Assembly: GCA_020284085.1 (NCBI GenBank)
Contig: JACEVL010000773.1
Location: 761,442 to 825,441, forward strand
DNA from: Aporrectodea caliginosa
Lineage: Eukaryota > Annelida > Clitellata > Crassiclitellata > Lumbricidae
Length of the DNA: 64,000 bases
Direction: 5' to 3'
In this document: positions 19,901-26,334 of the stretch, piece by piece
Layout of the letters: every line of letters starts with the position of its first letter
Numbering within the stretch: the stretch's first letter is position 1
The notes under the pieces: generated by a model
The model's database searches: none
What the model was told of the DNA's origin: nothing
Seen by the model: the letters and a program-made list of their open reading frames with translations, nothing else
Translations under genes and position numbers: made by a program

Positions 19901-22899
19901 AACTAGACTAATGCATTAGATTATGATTATGATACTGCATTGACTTCTAAAATCCTATTTTTGGGTGTATGCCTACACAATAGATGCATCCTTAAATAGT
20001 CCACACACAGTCCATCAATCAGCTGTGTCAAACATTGCTGTTAGACTGTTAGTACTGTATTGTATTGTATTTAAACATTTATGAAGCACCTCTCACAGCG
20101 AACACCAATCAGAGGCATGGGACTGAGCTATGGCCGTTCTCACACGAGGAACAAAAAAGGCTGTGTTCCCATATTAAGGATCCTGAGTGGCCGAGTGGGT
20201 TGGTAGCCTGCTCGTCACGCCGGCGCCCGGGTTCGCTTCCCGGTCGGTGGTTTATCAGAGATTAATTTCTCGGATCTTTACTGCGGGTGGCTCGGTCGCA
20301 TTATAAACGTGGAGTACAATACAACACACAATACAACACATCACAATACAACTGGGGCGCGGTGGTTTGGAGGTATGTTCGGGTGCCTTGCAGCTGGAGG
20401 GTTGCGGGTTTGAATCCACCTCAAAGTCGCCGCGTAGGGACCCTGGGCAAGTCCTTCACTCGCAATTGCTCATGCGCTTCGGCGTGAAACTCCGATTCAG
20501 CGTCATCAAGAGTAGTCGGGAGCGCCTCTGAATGGGAAATCTGGTAGAGGCGCTATAACAAGTGTTCAAATACAATACAATACAATATAAAGCCACACCA
20601 TGCCTTCTCATGCATTAAACTCATTTCATGAGCAGGATTCCACAAGTTTGGTGCCATGAAACTGAAAAACGAAGACATCAGACAGAAATATGAAAAGCTG
20701 ATAGAGAGGGGCACAAGTAATCAAGATAGCATAGCAGATATGTGGGCAAACATATAAATACAAGTACAAAGAGCAGCTTACACAACATAGTGGGATGAGC
20801 TCACAAGAAACCCAAAAACCAGTGGATATCCGACAAAGTGTTAGAACTTGTGGAGGAAACAGAAATATAGCAAAGCAAAAAACCAACAAAGCAGACCAGA
20901 AATAATTTAACCGGCTCACTAGATACATGTGAAGAAAATTACACAGACAAAAACAACTGCATGGAATGACAAGAGGCAGTTCTACGAAACTTTCAAGAGA
21001 AAAATCGTACAGTAATCATTTATTTTGATCAATTAGATAAACATGCATTGATTTTTTAAATGATAACAAATTAGGCAGCCTACAGATGTCGTGGGATAGA
21101 CTATTTCAAAACAGAGGGTCCAACACACTTAATTGAAAATGGTCGAACCATGATCTACGGTAGTATGGTGTGCATGGAAGTCAGATGTACTAGAAAAAAC
21201 CTCACTGGAAAAACAAGAATAAAATATGCTAAAATGCAGGCTCACCAAGCTTAGAAAAGACTGTTCAAAAGAATGAAAATGAGTTGCCGGTTCCTATATT
21301 AAAGTCTGCCTATGTGTAATCCCATGAGGTCAAGGATAATCCAAAGAGGTCAAGGTAAATCATCGGACTGGCCTTGACCTCATGCTTACTGCCAGTTGTG
21401 GCCTTGTTAGCATCATTTGTATCAGTAATAAGTCAATGTTGACCACTCAGTGCCAGTATATGTTCAATCTCCAAAAGAATCTTCCTGTACATTTCAGCGT
21501 AACTGTTATAATTATCTCTTATAATTATGTATGTCCATTTTCCAATTAACTTTTATGCAACCACTGCATCAATTAGCTCGATGTAAAGAGGCTCTTTGTA
21601 GCTCAGTTGCATCGAGTTGCACTAAAGATGTATCATTAAACATGAGATTCAATAGCTTAGATCAGAAAATGCGGGTGCGGGCCGAATCCCCTAAAAATGC
21701 GGGTGTGGGCCGAATCCCCTAAACCGAAATCCCCGAAATTGATTTTCTAAGTCCGACCCGAATGAATATACTTAACAAATAAATATTTGAATAGGCAGTA
21801 TATCGATATACATCAGTGTTTCTTAACCAGTGTTCGACCGAACCCCTGGGGTTCGGTGAGCCAGTGCCAGGGGTTCGGCAGAGGTCCTCTGAAATATATA
21901 CATATTCAGGGTCAGTGAGTGTGAGTGAAAAATCATTTCCTATTTTATTTTTATTTTTCGACTTTTATTTAATAAATTTTGTTTGAAATAGATTGCCTAC
22001 CATTGAATGTATTAATATTGTATCACATTTTGGTACAATTTTTATTTCCTTTTGTTCCCACTAGTTAAAAAATTATTGTTCAAACTTGAGTGGTTCGGTG
22101 AGTGGTCATGGATTTCTCTTGGGGTTCGGCTCCCTTGAAAAGGTTAAGAACCACTGATATACATCAAGCCACGCTAGGTCTTTGTCATGTTTACAATTTA
22201 ACTTTCTAGAAAACTGTTTTCGGAAATCGAGCTTTTTGTCTGTTTTCAGCGTTTTCGGGGATTCGGGTTTCGGGCTGACCCCGAAAATGCACTACACAGA
22301 GTTCATAGGTGTTCAATGGAAAGCAGTTCTGATCATATATGAAGCCACACAACATTATACAAATTCATTATACATCTAGTTATATAAAAGAGCAGTACGT
22401 GCGATTCACAAACAGTTATCAGTTTAATGTTATCATCAAAATTAGCTAAATACTGTCTTATTTTTCACTTATCTATTTGATTCGTTTATACAAGTGAACT
22501 CATTTAATTTATTAGCCGAACATCCTGAGGATAGGTAGCTCTGAAATGCATGAAATAGCCTCTGATGTTGCGTTCTTGTACATTGGCTCACACATTCAAA
22601 CCCAGAAAAACAACAAAACGCAAAAGTATAAACTCACAGAAACCAAAAGGACAAAAGGCAAGTGGCAAAGTATCAGTCCGAATGCCCTTCTTAATCCGGT
22701 TCGGTCAACCGTTAACTAGAGGACAAAATACTATTAACACCTGGCGGCACACACACGTTCCTACACTCAGTATATGCGATAATAATTCAAAATGTTCAAC
22801 GTCATTTAAAATGCTCTTTCAAATCTTACCACTGGTGTAGTAAGGTAATGCGATAGTAATCAGAACCACAAAAACCAGCAAACTCTTCCTAGATTCCAT
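1911..22899 (-). CDS. VLDLR: VLDLR/LRP8-like lipoprotein receptor, complete 19-exon gene
   Basis: Single-pass endocytic receptor of the LDLR family, which binds lipoproteins or Reelin-like ligands at the cell surface and internalises through an NPxY signal. Exons (minus strand, 5' to 3'): 22830-22899, 16475-16591, 14003-14128, 12541-12663, 11809-11931, 10959-11210, 10441-10569, 9804-9944, 9021-9140, 8422-8547, 7727-7898, 7240-7497, 6618-6736, 5755-5894, 4944-5094, 4507-4671, 3906-4066, 2975-3112, 1911-1946. Every junction has GT/AG and matching phase; the sum is 2667 nt, 888 aa plus stop. Order: signal peptide 1-23, eight LDLR-A modules about 24-360, EGF-A 361-400, EGF-B 401-442, YWTD propeller 443-722, EGF-C 723-777, stalk, TM about 814-838, tail with FDNPVY at 850-855. 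Eight A modules and the [10 protein letters not shown] context point to VLDLR/LRP8 rather than LDLR. The start ATG has an in-frame stop two codons upstream and AAAATGG context. Which of VLDLR or LRP8 is the closer orthologue is not decidable here. Confidence 0.93.
2343..2585 (+). mobile_element. tRNA-like SINE fragment
   Basis: Begins with a tRNA-like head: A-box-like TGGTCTATTGGTAACAC, then GGTTGCGGATTTG where a B box would be. The following bases look like a decayed SINE body. It lies in intron 18 of the VLDLR-like gene, and nothing else was recognised in that intron. Confidence 0.45.
2975..3112 (-). CDS. VLDLR-like exon 18: cytoplasmic NPxY segment
   Basis: 46 codons in phase 0. Begins [16 protein letters not shown] and continues [14 protein letters not shown] with Phe at -5 is the clathrin-adaptor and PTB-domain binding signal of the family, and [10 protein letters not shown] is the form I recall in LRP8. 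The donor CCA|GTTAGT is not the strongest consensus. If it is not used, the frame reads on for about 14 codons to a stop. Confidence 0.88.
3113..3905. other. Intron 17 of the VLDLR-like gene
   Basis: No exon, RNA gene or clear element seen. 3421-3640 is somewhat GC-richer and may be an old SINE body, without a recognisable head. Confidence 0.5.
3906..4066 (-). CDS. VLDLR-like exon 17: stalk and transmembrane helix
   Basis: 161 bp. The stalk is only about 35 residues with one NSS sequon and a modest Ser/Thr content, so there is no long O-glycosylated domain. The helix [18 protein letters not shown] continues into exon 18 (VGIAIYRC). Donor ATC|GTAAGT in phase 0. Confidence 0.9.
4067..4506. other. 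Intron 16 of the VLDLR-like gene
   Basis: Unremarkable AT-rich intron. The plus-strand open frame reaching from the exon into it has no recognisable features. Confidence 0.5.
4507..4671 (-). CDS. VLDLR-like exon 16: EGF-C module
   Basis: 165 bp, phase 1-1. Encodes [29 protein letters not shown] and EDEKTCLRE, the third EGF module that packs against the propeller. The first loop is short (LGSG) compared with vertebrates. It ends with a few Ser/Thr/His residues. Acceptor TTTTTTCAG. Confidence 0.92.
4944..5094 (-). CDS. VLDLR-like exon 15: YWTD propeller, last part
   Basis: 151 bp, phase 0 to 1. Begins [19 protein letters not shown] and ends HHRLKQPSG, the QPxG strand that closes the propeller before EGF-C. 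Acceptor TTGAAAG, donor GTAACT. Confidence 0.92.
5095..5754. other. Intron 14 of the VLDLR-like gene
   Basis: No supported feature. A short ATT microsatellite lies near 5640-5656. Confidence 0.5.
5755..5894 (-). CDS. VLDLR-like exon 14: YWTD propeller, fourth part
   Basis: 140 bp, exactly the length of human LDLR exon 12. Encodes [18 protein letters not shown] and ends [11 protein letters not shown], matching the HPFxLAVFE strand. It joins exon 13 via a split Asp codon (G|AC). Donor GTGAGC in phase 0. Confidence 0.93.
6255..6595. repeat. Possible MITE with inverted TTAATCGC motifs
   Basis: Left end has ATTAATCGCACGATTAAAAT and CGATTAATTTTAACGC. Right end has TTTAATCGCGCTAATTAATT and ACTGCGTTAAATGCCCA. 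The mirrored TTAATCGC motifs suggest a decayed inverted-repeat element in intron 13. No target duplication was found. Confidence 0.4.
6618..6736 (-). CDS. VLDLR-like exon 13: YWTD propeller, third part
   Basis: 119 bp, exactly the length of human LDLR exon 11. Encodes [19 protein letters not shown] and ends LQWPNGLAI, highly diagnostic of LDLR-family propellers. Acceptor GATTCAG, donor GTCAGT; phase 2 in, 1 out. Confidence 0.93.
7240..7497 (-). CDS. VLDLR-like exon 12: YWTD propeller, second part
   Basis: 258 bp, 30 bp longer than human LDLR exon 10. Contains [18 protein letters not shown] and ends [13 protein letters not shown], matching the PxAIAVDP strand of the family. The extra length lies near the start ([15 protein letters not shown]). 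I chose the acceptor CAGAG|G because it alone keeps the phase with exon 11. Confidence 0.9.
7727..7898 (-). CDS. VLDLR-like exon 11: YWTD propeller, first part
   Basis: 172 bp, the same length as human LDLR exon 9. Encodes [15 protein letters not shown], the first propeller strand, and a first YWTD-type motif KFFWTD. It starts in phase 1 and ends in phase 2 at AT|GTGAGT. Confidence 0.93.
8422..8547 (-). CDS. VLDLR-like exon 10: EGF-B calcium-binding module
   Basis: 126 bp, phase 1-1, the same length as human LDLR exon 8. Encodes [18 protein letters not shown] and then [14 protein letters not shown], with the DIDEC calcium-binding start and the GGYKC core typical of EGF-B. It leads directly into the propeller. 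Confidence 0.94.
8548..9020. other. Intron 9 of the VLDLR-like gene
   Basis: AT-rich, nothing recognised. Confidence 0.5.
9021..9140 (-). CDS. VLDLR-like exon 9: EGF-A module
   Basis: 120 bp, phase 1-1, the same length as human LDLR exon 7 (length recalled, not searched). Encodes [14 protein letters not shown] then [16 protein letters not shown], a six-cysteine EGF module with the NNGGCSH signature of this receptor family. Acceptor TTTATAG. Confidence 0.93.
9525..9605 (+). repeat. tRNA-like SINE head
   Basis: GGTTCGAATCCC is a perfect B-box-type sequence, with a weak A-box-like stretch before it. The cloverleaf is not intact, so this is a SINE relic rather than a tRNA gene. Confidence 0.4.
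9804..9944 (-). CDS. VLDLR-like exon 8: LDLR-A module 8 (divergent)
   Basis: Phase 1-1, 141 bp. Six cysteines remain ([41 protein letters not shown]), but the SDE end of the calcium loop reads GEDE and the Trp is missing. Its position directly before EGF-A matches the last A module of VLDLR and LRP8. Acceptor CATGCAG, donor GTAAGC. Confidence 0.88.
10085..10122 (+). repeat. LINE 3' tail with CTTA repeats
   Basis: AAAGAATATACTTACTTACT is the same 3' end as the LINE fragment at 16780-17001 and, reversed, at 51911. A heavily 5'-truncated insertion in intron 7. Confidence 0.6.
10441..10569 (-). CDS. VLDLR-like exon 7: LDLR-A module 7
   Basis: Phase 1-1, 129 bp. Encodes [26 protein letters not shown] and [16 protein letters not shown]. 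Six cysteines are present, but the usual Trp before the loop is Leu, and the central Asp ligand of DGDxDC is replaced (GIAQC), so calcium and ligand binding may be weaker. Confidence 0.9.
10570..10958. other. Intron 6 of the VLDLR-like gene
   Basis: AT-rich with no recognised feature. Confidence 0.5.
10959..11210 (-). CDS. VLDLR-like exon 6: LDLR-A modules 5 and 6
   Basis: A double-module exon (252 bp, phase 1-1). Module 5 has [16 protein letters not shown] and module 6 has [16 protein letters not shown], the two most canonical calcium loops of the protein. They are linked by TGTPHHLKL with no intron between them. The terminal Cys is split T|GT at the GTAAGT donor and completed by exon 7. 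Vertebrate LDLR also keeps several mid-cluster modules in one exon. Confidence 0.93.
11211..11808. other. Intron 5 of the VLDLR-like gene
   Basis: No recognised feature. Confidence 0.5.
11809..11931 (-). CDS. VLDLR-like exon 5: LDLR-A module 4
   Basis: Phase 1-1, 123 bp. Encodes [17 protein letters not shown] and a canonical [13 protein letters not shown] cluster after SRWL. Acceptor TTTTTAAAG, donor GTTGGT. It joins exon 4 by completing the split cysteine codon. Confidence 0.92.
11932..12540. other. Intron 4 of the VLDLR-like gene
   Basis: No recognised feature. Confidence 0.5.
12541..12663 (-). CDS. VLDLR-like exon 4: LDLR-A module 3
   Basis: Phase 1-1, 123 bp, the usual size of a one-module LDLR exon. 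Encodes [15 protein letters not shown] with [18 protein letters not shown]. The last acidic loop reads SSGLDE instead of xDGSDE, so one calcium ligand position is altered. The final Cys codon is split T|GT across the GTAAGT donor. Confidence 0.92.
12745..12890 (-). mobile_element. tRNA-derived SINE, family A, 3' fragment
   Basis: Shares with the copy at 47565-47852 the minus-strand words CTCATATGCCGAGG, TACCCATGGCTGCCTCAGGG and GCTAGCTTAAGG. Lacks the tRNA head. Confidence 0.65.
12891..14002. other. Rest of intron 3: microsatellites only
   Basis: Contains AAT repeats near 13735-13755 and a CATT microsatellite at about 13845-13872. No exon or RNA gene recognised; the open frames here lack any family signal. 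Confidence 0.5.
14003..14128 (-). CDS. VLDLR-like exon 3: LDLR-A module 2
   Basis: Phase 1-1 exon with a complete A module ([12 protein letters not shown] to [12 protein letters not shown]). It has six cysteines and the canonical [13 protein letters not shown] calcium loop preceded by LRWQ. Acceptor TTTCTAG, donor GTTAGT. Confidence 0.92.
14129..16474. other. Intron 2 of the VLDLR-like gene
   Basis: Holds an (AAT)n tract near 14798-14822, a family A SINE scrap at about 14960-15025 (minus strand), an (AC)n tract near 15495-15525, a CR1-like LINE end at 15720-15990 and a reversed SINE tail (TATTGTATTGTATTTAAGC) at about 16018-16075. No additional LDLR-A exon was found. Confidence 0.55.
15720..15990 (+). 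mobile_element. CR1-like LINE, 3' end fragment
   Basis: Plus frame reads [14 protein letters not shown] then [10 protein letters not shown] and KYLKTILF, the conserved C-terminus after the reverse transcriptase of CR1-type LINEs. It is followed by GGTGCTATATAAA and short ATTACA tail repeats. Confidence 0.65.
16475..16591 (-). CDS. VLDLR-like exon 2: LDLR-A module 1
   Basis: Phase 1-1 exon encoding one class A module with six cysteines, [11 protein letters not shown] to [12 protein letters not shown]. The acidic calcium cluster ([13 protein letters not shown]) and the Trp before it (QWKC) are intact. It joins exon 1 through a split Gly codon across a 6.2 kb intron. Acceptor is TTGACAG, donor GTAGGT. 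Confidence 0.92.
16780..17001 (+). mobile_element. L2/CR1-like LINE, 3' end fragment
   Basis: Plus frame reads [17 protein letters not shown] and RSFILRMLY, the typical LINE C-terminal block, then a stop and the tail GAATATACTTACTTACTTAC. Lies in intron 1. Confidence 0.65.
17393..17855. repeat. Direct repeat pair flanking a hAT-like fragment
   Basis: About 60 bp beginning ACAGTTTTGTTTACATAC (17403) recurs with few changes as ACAGTTTAGTTTACATAC (about 17798). Between them lies GGCGAACCTATGGCAC to GGTTCACCATCCCTG, whose ends are imperfect inverted copies, as in hAT-type elements. Confidence 0.45.
18132..18457. mobile_element. hAT-like MITE, 326 bp
   Basis: Starts CAGTGCTGTCCAACCTT and ends AGGTTGGACAGCACTG, near-perfect terminal inverted repeats. 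Flanked by CTGTAGTA (18124-18131) and CTGTAGCA (18458-18465), an 8-bp target duplication with one mismatch. Interior is rich in GGGCCGC. No coding capacity. Confidence 0.85.
18539..19829. mobile_element. hAT-like non-coding element, 1.29 kb, exact 8-bp TSD
   Basis: Left end CAGTGGCGTAGCCAG and right end TGGCTACGCCTATG are imperfect inverted repeats. The flanks are identical TTAACAGG at 18531-18538 and 19830-19837. Both subterminal regions carry repeats of AAGAGGAGGCAA. The interior has tandem duplications (about 18712-18770 and 18835-18990) and a nested fold-back at 19002-19153. No transposase frame. Confidence 0.82.
19002..19153. repeat. Nested fold-back element
   Basis: AGGGGCTTCTATCCC at the left and GGGATAGAAGCCCCT at the right are perfect inverted ends around about 120 bp. 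Target duplication is unclear. Lies inside the 18539-19829 element. Confidence 0.6.
20053..20165 (-). mobile_element. SINE family B, 3' part
   Basis: On the minus strand it ends in AAATACAATACAATACA, like the plus copy ending at 20587, preceded by the GAGGTGCTTCATAAATG body. 5'-truncated copy. Confidence 0.5.
20171..20340 (+). mobile_element. tRNA-derived SINE
   Basis: tRNA-like head with A box GTGGCCGAGTGGG and B box GGGTTCGCTTCCC, then a short body and an ACAATACAAC-type tail. Confidence 0.6.
20345..20587 (+). mobile_element. tRNA-derived SINE family B with AATAC tail
   Basis: Begins GGGGCGCGGTGGTTTGG (A-box-like), has GGTTTGAATCC as B box, then a body ending GAGGCGCTATAACAAG and the tail AAATACAATACAATACAAT. 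The same tail occurs at about 18075-18118, and reversed at 16018 and 20053. Confidence 0.65.
20640..21010 (+). mobile_element. Decayed LINE ORF2 fragment (tentative)
   Basis: Broken plus frame reads [16 protein letters not shown] and later [10 protein letters not shown], reminiscent of the linker between endonuclease and reverse transcriptase in LINEs (kpWis...). Weak similarity from memory. Confidence 0.35.
21814..22156. mobile_element. hAT-like MITE, 343 bp, exact 8-bp TSD
   Basis: Starts CAGTGTTTCTTAACC and ends GGTTAAGAACCACTG. Flanks are ATATACAT at 21806-21813 and 22157-22164. The subterminal GGGGTTCGG motif occurs at both ends. It is nested in a larger inverted structure: GCGGGCCGAATCCC (about 21675) and GGGATTCGGGTTTCGGGC (about 22255). 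Confidence 0.85.
22830..22899 (-). CDS. VLDLR-like exon 1: start codon and signal peptide
   Basis: ATG at 22899-22897 in AAAATGG context. It encodes 23 residues beginning [18 protein letters not shown], a short basic n-region followed by a hydrophobic core, which fits a secretory signal peptide. It ends with one nucleotide of a Gly codon before a GTAAGA donor. The in-frame TAG just upstream (TAG AAA ATG) excludes an earlier start in this exon. Confidence 0.88.
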
Positions 22900-23110
22900 T
22901 TTCTAGTGGAGAATTTAAATAATTACAAGTAAATTCATGAAAGCTATACACCGGCAAAAGCAAAGCAGCACGCGGCATTCGCTCTACTCGGGTACAAGCG
23001 CACTTGACCGTAGTCTCATCTTTCTACGGCGAAGGCGTGGCATGATAATGAATATTCATTATTTCATTCATGTTTATTCAACAGTGACGTTTCATAGGCA
23101 GCGTTTAGAC
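22900..23110 (-). promoter_or_regulatory. Probable promoter and 5' UTR of the VLDLR-like gene
   Basis: The stretch just upstream of the start codon has a local cluster of CpG (22970-23040: GCACGCGGCATTCGC, CTACGGCGAAGGCG) in otherwise AT-rich DNA, and a weak TATA-like ATTTAAAT near 22914. Assigned by position only. Confidence 0.3.
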
Positions 23111-23926
23111 GAAAACAGTCACCTAGCGTCATCAAGCGATTGACTTATATAGAGCCGTAGCCCAACGAAAACTTATTGTGCTTAGAAATGGATTATTGTA
23201 TTGGCATTCTGAAAATAAACTTTATAAAAAAATAAAGATATATACGCATGTATGTATTATGCATGAATGATGTACTTTAATTTAATTTTAATTTTATTTT
23301 ATTTTATTTCAGATTCACCAAGGATTCACATTTCGGTGTGACCTTACGCGAGTTACAAATTTATTTAATAATAATAATGTATGTATGCATATAATTATTG
23401 TATGTATGCACTTGCATATTCATCGCTCGTGAATCGGTTGGTGCCCTACGCTTTAGACAAGGAATCGCTTTAGAGTAGCGCTTTGGAAATGTGCTTTACG
23501 ATTACGATTGTGTGGACGTATGTATGCAGTAACAAACTTAGAGCAACAATGACGATGAAAAGGCTACGCTGATAATTTTTTAGGACTGTGTTGCATATTG
23601 TGGCGTCATATTACCTTCAACCACTAGATGGCGCTGATTAGTCTACAGCAGTGATGCGATTAAAGATTGTCGTGCGTCGAAGAAATATATAGTCTATGTT
23701 AGACACTACATGAATAAGAGGTAACGAGCGGTGCTTGAATGAAACGTTTCATGAAAACCAGATTTCAAAATACGAAAATATATTACAAGCGCAGCCGTAA
23801 CACAAATCTTGGGCCATAATTAGACTACGTGCATATGCATTGAACGTGATTGGATGGAAAGTGGAAACGTGCCAAGTTAACTTTGCCGCAAGAATTTATC
23901 GACAAAAGCTCCAAGTAGGCTATTAG

Positions 23927-24112
23927 CACAGTATAAATAATCATACAGTATGTCGACTCCGGCCGCTGCCTGTTGACTAGGTTTTCTGGTGACGCCATTT
24001 TGAAAGTGAGGTGTTTGACAGTGGGCGGAGCTAACTCACTTTCTAATCAGTCACACATTCTGACTGCAGCAGAGGCCGAGAGTCGACGTACTGTATAATT
24101 ATTTATACTGTG
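23927..24112. mobile_element. Small MITE with 30+ bp TIRs, intergenic
   Basis: Left CACAGTATAAATAATC with ATACAGTATGTCGACTC; right GAGTCGACGTACTGTAT with ATTATTTATACTGTG. Flanked by CTATTAG at 23920-23926 and 24113-24119. 186 bp, no coding capacity. Confidence 0.75.
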
Positions 24113-24900
24113 CTATTAGTCTATTACGTAATAATAGTCCCAGGTATAATAATGGCAAGCTTGCCGTCGGTTTTGCAACCGAAGCAGTGCTGAAAGCTGA
24201 ACTTTACCGAAGCGATATGGTTTGCTCAGTTGGACATAATCATCACGTCAATTTCTGGCCGAATGTATACAGTCGGAAAAAGTAAGAGATAGGCTAGTCT
24301 ATCTCTTACATTATGGGGGCTATGAAAACGGCGGAAGCGCGCTCTCGTGCAAGACTTGAAATGTCCGCCTACGGATCTCAATCTCGGTATCTCTCGCTCT
24401 CTATGCCAATGTGTTATCAAATGCGCATCGTGCCCCTGTATTGTATTGTATACTAAAACGAACTCTATATGGTTGGAATCTTATTATCTTATGACCAGCA
24501 CGTAGACAGACTTAAATTCAAGAGGAGGCAACTTCACAGACCATTGGCAAAATCCTGGCCATTGGGGTCATTGGTCAATAGAAGTTCCATGTATATAAAA
24601 AAGCAAGAGGACCTCCTCGAACGTGCCTCCATGTAGCTACGCCTATATTTATGACGCTTTCATTAAAATTGATTCTTCAAAACTGGGTTTTAACACAGAC
24701 ACGTAAAAAATCTGATTCATCAACATCCAGAAAATCAGTCCGTTTAGTAAGACGCCTAAACCACAATATGCATAAACGAAGCTAGCTAGACTAAACAAGA
24801 CGACGACTATATATACAGTACAAAAATAATAGCTGAGCCTATTGTGACTAAATTATGCCGGGAAGCAATGAATCGCAAGAGTAAAATCCAAATTTCCACA
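24113..24900. other. Intergenic region, no gene seen
   Basis: Contains a partial relative of the 18539 element at about 24510-24650 (AAGAGGAGGCAAC, then GTAGCTACGCCTAT). No exon could be supported, although the 5' exons of the plus-strand receptor might be expected between 24 and 40 kb. Confidence 0.45.
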
Positions 24901-24911
24901 GCGCCACTTAA

Positions 24912-25580
24912 AGCTCTCTTCCTACCCTCCATTTCGCTCTTCCTCCCTTTCCTCCATTTCGCTCTTCCTCCCTTTCCTCCATTTCGCTCTCTTCCTCCCT
25001 TTCCTCCATTTCTCGCTCTTCCTCCATTTCCTCCATTTCGCTCTTCCTCCCTTTCCTCCATTTCGCTCTTCCTCCCTTTCCTCCATTTCGCTCTCTTCCT
25101 CCCTTTTCCTCCATTTCGCTCTCTCTTCCTCCCTTTCTCCATTTCGCTCTCTTCCTCCCTTTCCTCCATTTCGCTCTCTACCTCCCTTTCCTCCATTTCT
25201 GCTCTTCCTCCCTTTCCTCCATTTCGCTCTTCCTCCTTTTCCTCCATTTCGCTCTTCTTCCTCCCTTTCCTCCATTTCGCTCTCTTCCTCCCTTTCCTCC
25301 ATTTCGCTCTCTTCCTCCCTTTCCTCCATTTCGCTCTCTTCCTCCCTTTTCCTCCATTTCGCTCTCTACCTCCCTTTCCTCCATTTCGCTCTTCCTCCCT
25401 TTCCTCCATTTCTGCTCTTCCTCCTTTTCCTCCATTTCGCTCTTCCTCCCTTTCCTCCATTTCGCTCTCTTCCTCCCTTTCCTCCATTTCGCTCTCTTCC
25501 TCCCTTTCCTCCATTTCGCTCTTCCTCCCTTTCCTCCATTTCGCTCTCTTCCTCCCTTTCCCTCCATTTCGCTCTTCTCC
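24912..25580. repeat. CT-rich 25/27-bp minisatellite, left block
   Basis: Tandem units of TTTCCTCCATTTCGCTC plus TTCCTCCC, 25 or 27 bp long. The purine-rich strand is on the minus. It continues after element 1 at 30743, so it is one array split by that insertion. The long open frames on both strands (for example repeated MEEREEESE) are by-products of the repeat. Confidence 0.92.
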
Positions 25581-26268
25581 TGTGGCGTTTTTGCCAGGGA
25601 CCACCCTCGGTTTTTGGGACCACCCTCGGTTTTTGGACACTCCCGTGGTTGCTGCACCTGGGCTGTGGTCTTCTGCCTTGGTCGCCGCCTTAGGCTTGGT
25701 TCCTTAGGCTTGGTTCCTAGGCTTGGCTCCCGTAGGCTTGGTTCCTTAGGCTTGGTTCCTTAGGCTTGGTTCCTTGCTAGCCTTGGTTCTGTAGGCTTGG
25801 CTCCCGTAGGCTTGGTTCCTTAGGCTTGGTTCCTTAGGCTTGGTTCCTTAGGCTTGGTTCTGTAGGCTTGGCTCCCTTAGGCTTGGTTCTGTAGGCTTGG
25901 CTCCCGTAGGCTTGGTTCTTGCTAGGCTTGGTTCCTAGGCTTGGTTCCTTGGTAGGCCTGGTGTCCAGCCCTTGGTGTCCTGCTGGGTATATATAGAGGG
26001 CGCTCTTGTGTAGAGCTGGAGGTAGAGAGGTAGAGAGGTAAAGAGAGAGTTAGTTTGGAAGAGCTTGATTACTCGTCTTCTCCTGGTGTGTGAATAAAGA
26101 TCGTCTTCGAACTGTGGTGTTTGATTCCTTCGGTGGGTGACATTGTTCGTCGACTGGCAGATGCTGAAGTCCTTCGATAGACGACGGAGGCCGGACTAAC
26201 GCTCCCATCCTGAGCGACACGCGCCTTACATTCGCATCCTGAGACGTGAAACCCCGTTTAACGTTACA
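25581..26268 (+). repeat. Element 1, 5' LTR
   Basis: 688 bp, TGTGGCG to GTTACA. Contains a minisatellite of TAGGCTTGGTTCCT (14 bp, about 25689-25955), a TATA box in GGGTATATATAGAGGG near 25985, and the poly-A signal in TGTGAATAAAGATCG near 26093. These mark U3, R and U5. Confidence 0.93.
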
Positions 26269-26288
26269 TTGGTACCAGAGCCAGTGGG
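26269..26288 (+). other. Element 1 primer binding site
   Basis: TTGGTACCAGAGCCAGTGGG directly follows the LTR. TGG at the LTR edge is the expected complement of a tRNA CCA end. The exact primer tRNA is not assigned. The same sequence follows the element 3 5' LTR. Confidence 0.7.
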
Positions 26289-26334
26289 GTTTTGACGGAG
26301 ATTCCTGCCGCCGACGACGCTGAATCGACCGAAG

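Larger units (their letters stand above)
16592..22829 (-). other. Intron 1 of the VLDLR-like gene, transposon-filled
   Basis: 6.2 kb between the signal peptide exon and LDLR-A module 1. Contents are listed separately (LINE end, three hAT-like elements, SINEs). I searched the minus strand for cysteine-rich A-module exons and saw none. The exon 1/exon 2 phases already match. Confidence 0.7.

Noticed and set aside
20171..20245. tRNA gene candidate (A and B boxes present)
   Set aside because: No complete cloverleaf; it continues into a SINE body and tail. The same applies to 47565 and 9525.
16592..22829. Possible extra LDLR-A exons in the large first intron
   Set aside because: No six-cysteine SDE module was seen on the minus strand, and the flanking exon phases already match.
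24807..25707. Long open frames of up to 287 codons on both strands (repeated MEEREEE or FLPFLHF)
   Set aside because: They are read from the 25/27-bp CT-rich tandem repeat in every frame, with no start context or domain; the same holds for 30524-32235 and 32344-32872.
25689..25955. Regular short repeats as a CRISPR array
   Set aside because: Units are contiguous 14-mers without spacers, inside an LTR of a eukaryotic retrotransposon.
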